From positions 18,036,206 through 18,100,205 of the forward strand of contig NC_133122.1 of NCBI RefSeq assembly GCF_033568475.1: a stretch of DNA of 64,000 bases. The letters run 5' to 3'. The position numbers and the translations under genes were made by a program. Source of the stretch: Henckelia pumila (Eukaryota > Streptophyta > Magnoliopsida > Lamiales > Gesneriaceae). Positions within the stretch are counted from its first letter, which is position 1; every line of letters begins with the position of its first letter. Below the pieces are notes generated by a model. It was given only the letters and a program-made list of their open reading frames with translations. It was not told the DNA's origin and made no database searches. Shown piece after piece: positions 61,216-64,000 of this stretch.

Positions 61216-61765
61216 GAACAATTCAGAACAAGAGAAGGATAAAGAAAAATCAATAGCCCTTCAAGCCTCGAAACCCTCATATGAGGAGTATATTCAATTT
61301 TATCAAGAAGTTCATCAATCTGACTTGGAAGATGATTCGATCTCTCTTATGACTAGGAAATTCAATGATTATCTGAAGAAGATGAAAGAGTCAAGAAAGA
61401 CGGATCAAAAACTCAAGGCTTCAATGTTCTCTAACAATCCTTTAAGGATTACTGGACCAGAACAATCACCAAGGAAACCTGTTGATACTCCTAAGCCTCG
61501 ACTGATGTTGGAAGGGAAGAAGAAGTTTGTGTCAAAGAAGTTGGACACTGTTCAATGTCATGTTTGTCAAGGTTTTGGACACTATGCAAATGAGTGTGCC
61601 AACACGCTTAGAAAAGGGATGAACACGTCTTTGAGTGATGGAGAGTCTGAAGAAGAAGAACAAGAAGATGAAGAAAGCCATACTGCCTTATCTGCCCTAC
61701 TGAAGAGCAAAAAACAGTTTATGTGCAACCCATTTTCCCTTACAAATAGCTTATTGTTTTTGTGA

Positions 61766-62369
61766 ATCGGTGAATTTTGGTTCCTTTTTGTTTTCTGGTT
61801 ATATTAAATTAGAAAAATCAACTTACGTGTACGTACATGGAGCAATATAAAATAAGAACATATAAGATGCAAATTAATAGAATTATCTCGTGGGTTTTTA
61901 TGGTGGTTTAATGTTTATGATAAGATTGCATATGCAAGAACTCGAGCACGTGAATAATCATTGATTCGAATTTATGCCCAAAATTGATGTAACCATTGCC
62001 AAACCAAGTGAGTATTTGGTTGTTTGAGGTTGAAACAGCGTTTGAGATTGCTTTTTTAGTTGAAAAATATTTTTTAAGAAATCCAAATATTATTTTAATA
62101 GACTCGTCCAAAATATGAATGTGTTTAGTGAAAATATCTATTTTTTGTTTATTATTATTAAATGATTACAAATCGATATATTTTAAGGGCAAATTATTTT
62201 AAAATCTCCAAACCCAAACATTTCTTTCTTTTAACTCCCTACACTCAAATTTTTTTTGTTTCAACTCCCTAGTGGTCCCCAAATTTGTCTTAACAAAGTG
62301 TTTAGCATTTAATCCTTTGTACGTGGCATTGTTTTACCTATCGAACCCATTCAGGCCAAGCAGAACTAT
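61766..62369. other. Intergenic DNA, no gene seen
   Basis: AT-rich, with a TTTGGTTGTTTGAGGTTGAA-like stretch. No gene or repeat boundary recognised. Confidence 0.4.
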
Positions 62370-62600
62370 TGGTTACGCAAGGTTTCCAGCCGATATACTC
62401 TGGATTAGGGTCCAACATGCTTCCGTAAGATGAATTAAATTCAAATACCTCTTTGACCATAGTGTCGTCGGGTCATACCTGCCGAGTTTTACGAAGTGCT
62501 CCTCACACTCCAACCACGCAGTCGCAACAGATGGTTTCTGCACAAGCTCCTTCAACGGAACCCAGCACAGCCTTAATTCATTTTCTACCTTAAGACGTAT
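62367..62600 (-). pseudogene. Coding-like fragment of unknown origin, frame-broken
   Basis: Two adjoining minus-strand frames read like one protein end. The first gives LKELVQKPSVATAWLECEEH and FVKLGRYD. After a shift near 62462-62472, the second gives MVKEVFEFNSSYG, NPEYIGWKPC and ends AWPEWVR followed by TAG. The composition (Trp, Cys, Glu) looks coding and unlike the AT-rich flank. I do not recognise the family. It may be a captured or decayed host-gene exon, or part of the unknown element to the right. Confidence 0.4.
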
Positions 62601-62854
62601 GGTATATGAATTTAATTATAAAATATGAGCATGAAAGAACAAGAGACTTTAGAAAAATTATTGAGACATAATATTATTACATAAATCAACTCCTTTGAAG
62701 AGGAGAAGACAACTTGTTTAGCTACTCATAGTAGCTTTGTTCTTGAAATACATAAACAGAAAACTTATTACAATAGAAAGAGAAATATTACAACAATTTA
62801 TTTGTAAGAAAACTGAATGGAATGCTCGATGTCTTTAGCTTCCTTGAACGCTTG

Positions 62855-62862
62855 TATTTATA
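62855..62862 (-). promoter_or_regulatory. TATA box of a minus-strand promoter-like region
   Basis: The minus strand reads GCTATAAATACAAGC. About 60 bp downstream is AATAAA (in ACAAATAAATTG). Closely spaced TATA and poly-A signals are typical of LTRs and of pararetrovirus-type terminal repeats. Confidence 0.5.
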
Positions 62863-62918
62863 GCTGAGGTTCCACTCGTTTCACCGAGAAACTTCAGGAA
62901 ATCTTACAGCTATTTTGT

Positions 62919-63030
62919 CTTGTCCTTTTATGCCATTATTAATGGCATCTTTAGCTAGTGGATGAGTCACCCGTTATCCAGCTTGTCCTGTTATGCCATT
63001 ATTGATGGCATCTTTTGGTGGAGGAGTCAC
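62919..63030 (-). repeat. Two upstream repeats with a palindrome and a GTGACTC box
   Basis: Copies at 62919-62970 and 62982-63030, 63 bp apart. Each has ATGCCATTA.T.ATGGCAT, a hairpin (perfect arms in the first copy), and on the minus strand GTGACTCATCC or GTGACTCCTCC. They sit about 60-170 bp upstream of the TATA box, a plausible position for duplicated enhancer elements. Confidence 0.65.
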
Positions 63031-63075
63031 ATGCTGTCCTTTTTCTTTTGGCTCTATCTTCCTCACATGCCTTTT

Positions 63076-64000
63076 TTATTGTTGTCGGGGCATCTTCTGC
63101 TTTTGCAGTGGTCCCCTGAAAAAATGCATCTTTGGTGGTCCTTGTCCACCTTTGCTTGTCTCGGAAAATTCTTTTCGATCCGTTCGGGGTCTGAAGTTTT
63201 TTCCGAATTCTGGCTCCTTCTGTTTTGGACACTCTGGGCAGATGTTTTCTGACCATCTTTCGATATGAGCCATGTTACAAAATTTTCGGCGAGTCTCTTT
63301 ACTCCCCCGGCAGCTTGTTGTTCCACAAAAAGTTTCTCTTCTTTTCGAAGAGTTCTTCCGTAAAAGCCGTAGTTTTTCCTGTCATTGTGTTTAACAGGAA
63401 TGATCCGTTCACAGAATTCTGATAAAATTTGAACGAAAACTTGAACTTGTCCATCTCGGTGAGACAAACCCAAATAGCCCATGCCCTTCTGGTTGAAATT
63501 TCATCTTCTCCAAAAGTGGACACTAATGGTATTTCTTCAGATAGGGGATCCTTGATGAATTTTTGATTATTCATGTCAGGTCTCCTCAGCTTGATGAAAT
63601 GAAAGGGCTCATGTGATCCTTTCTCGGTTGGTTCTGGAGCTGCACTAAAGAAATATAATTCAAGCACATCTCCTCTGGACAAATGGTCGTTATTTGCCCA
63701 TGTTTCTTGGACTGCTTCCTGAATCCATTTTGGTAACTGTGATATCTCCGGAAAGCTTGGTGACGTTGTATAAACTGAGGCCAAAGCCCCAAATTCATAC
63801 CAGAGCTTTACATCCTTAGGATTGACATTGTTTTTTAGCCAAATCCTTGGATATATCCCTGCTACATCAACCCTGCAAGTGTTAGGGTTAATTTCACTTC
63901 TTGTACTTAATTTCTCCCACCTCTGTTGATAAACCTGAAATGGAGAAATAATAACTGGGTTAGTATCGATCTTAGATTTGCCCTTTGTCTGTGTTGGGCC
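63076..64000 (-). CDS. Partial ORF of unknown family, retroelement- or pararetrovirus-like, running off the window
   Basis: On the minus strand the frame is open from the window edge (64000) to a TAA at 63299-63301, about 233 codons with no start inside. Visible motifs: FQVYQQRWEKLSTRSEINP, WYEFGALASVYTT, FHFIKLRRPDMN, RRAWAIWVCLTEMDKF, VNGSFLLNT and FTEELFEKKRNFLW. A one-base shift just before the stop leads into a second open stretch to 63076 with a possible zinc site (FCNMAH...ICPECP, C-x3-H-x8-C-x2-C) and a very basic tail (KMHFFRGPLQKQKMPRQQ), suggesting nucleic-acid binding. The promoter-like region follows directly downstream, as a 3' LTR or terminal repeat would. I do not recognise the family and claim no function. 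Confidence 0.5.

Larger units (their letters stand above)
50550..61744 (+). mobile_element. Copia-like element (outer), interrupted by a second Copia element
   Basis: Outer element of the nest. Its 5' LTR ends at 51182 (TTTTCCCTTACA), followed by a primer site. The gag gene starts at 51256, is split by the inner element at 51893-61215, and resumes at 61221. The 3' LTR survives only as its last 32 bp or so (61713-61744), which repeat 51151-51182. No pol genes are present, so a deletion joined the end of gag to the end of the 3' LTR. The left boundary is not resolved: no TG start with a matching flank was found, and 50550 is approximate. Confidence 0.75.
51256..61765 (+). pseudogene. Copia gag of the outer element, split by a 9.3-kb insertion
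   Basis: The first part (51256-51892, start MDSSSVANSFLKPPVLDG) has the DUF4219/UBN2 gag signature (NYALWKNRMRY, AKDAWDALQEHCEG, SLPKRF). After the inner element and one copy of the GAACA duplication, the same frame continues at 61221 and runs to a stop at 61763-61765. This second part is charged and holds a CCHC zinc knuckle (CHVCQGFGHYANEC). The last residues are read from the 3' LTR remnant, so the natural C-terminus is lost. Gag would form the particle and bind RNA. The insertion inactivates it. Confidence 0.9.

Noticed and set aside
1-64000. CRISPR array, bacterial operon or phage system
   Set aside because: No spaced repeats of that type; introns, LTR elements and UGT genes show a plant nuclear genome.

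Overview
This window comes from a eudicot plant nuclear genome. Evidence: long AT-rich intergenic DNA, a spliced 21-exon plant chromatin gene, a cluster of UGT73-type glycosyltransferases, and nested plant LTR retrotransposons primed from initiator Met-tRNA. The species cannot be named from sequence alone; an asterid is my guess. All calls are by eye and no search was run.

Layout. (1) 1-15,000 is mostly repeats: a gag-only Copia-like element (226-4586, target duplication ATGAG), a 272-bp inverted-repeat element with a tRNA-like B box (5347-5618), a solo LTR (6606-7319, duplication TATAT), and a defective Ty3/Gypsy element on the minus strand (8144-14674, duplication CATCT). (2) 15,827-26,755 (+) is the only large host gene outside the cluster. 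It has 21 exons and encodes a predicted 972-residue nuclear protein with two TDBD/tify-binding-type segments, two PHD fingers and a C-terminal GNAT acetyltransferase fold, like plant IDM1/ROS4-related proteins. A 5'-truncated LINE sits in its largest intron. (3) 27,900-33,515 holds AT-rich repeats: two diverged direct copies of about 800 bp, a 282-285-bp tandem repeat between them, and a 2.65-kb solo LTR (30,740-33,388, duplication GTATT) that splits the second copy.

(4) 34,750-50,050 is a UGT73-like cluster. UGT-A (-, intronless), UGT-B (-, one intron) and UGT-D (-, intronless) look intact. UGT-C (+) is a pseudogene with three reading-frame breaks. A Tourist-like MITE, a 424-bp TIR repeat and a hAT-like MITE lie in the spacers. 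(5) 50,550-61,744 is a nest: a Copia element whose gag gene was interrupted by a 9.3-kb Copia element on the minus strand (51,893-61,215, duplication GAACA). The inner element keeps a nearly full polyprotein with one stop codon. (6) 62,370-64,000 holds a minus-strand promoter-like region with duplicated palindromic repeats, and the end of an unrecognised long ORF running off the window, probably from a retroelement or an endogenous pararetrovirus-like sequence.

The UGT cluster is the most functional part: neighbouring family-1 glycosyltransferases that would transfer sugar from UDP-sugar to small metabolites in the cytosol. The IDM1-like gene would act in the nucleus on histones. Nothing in the sequence links the two.
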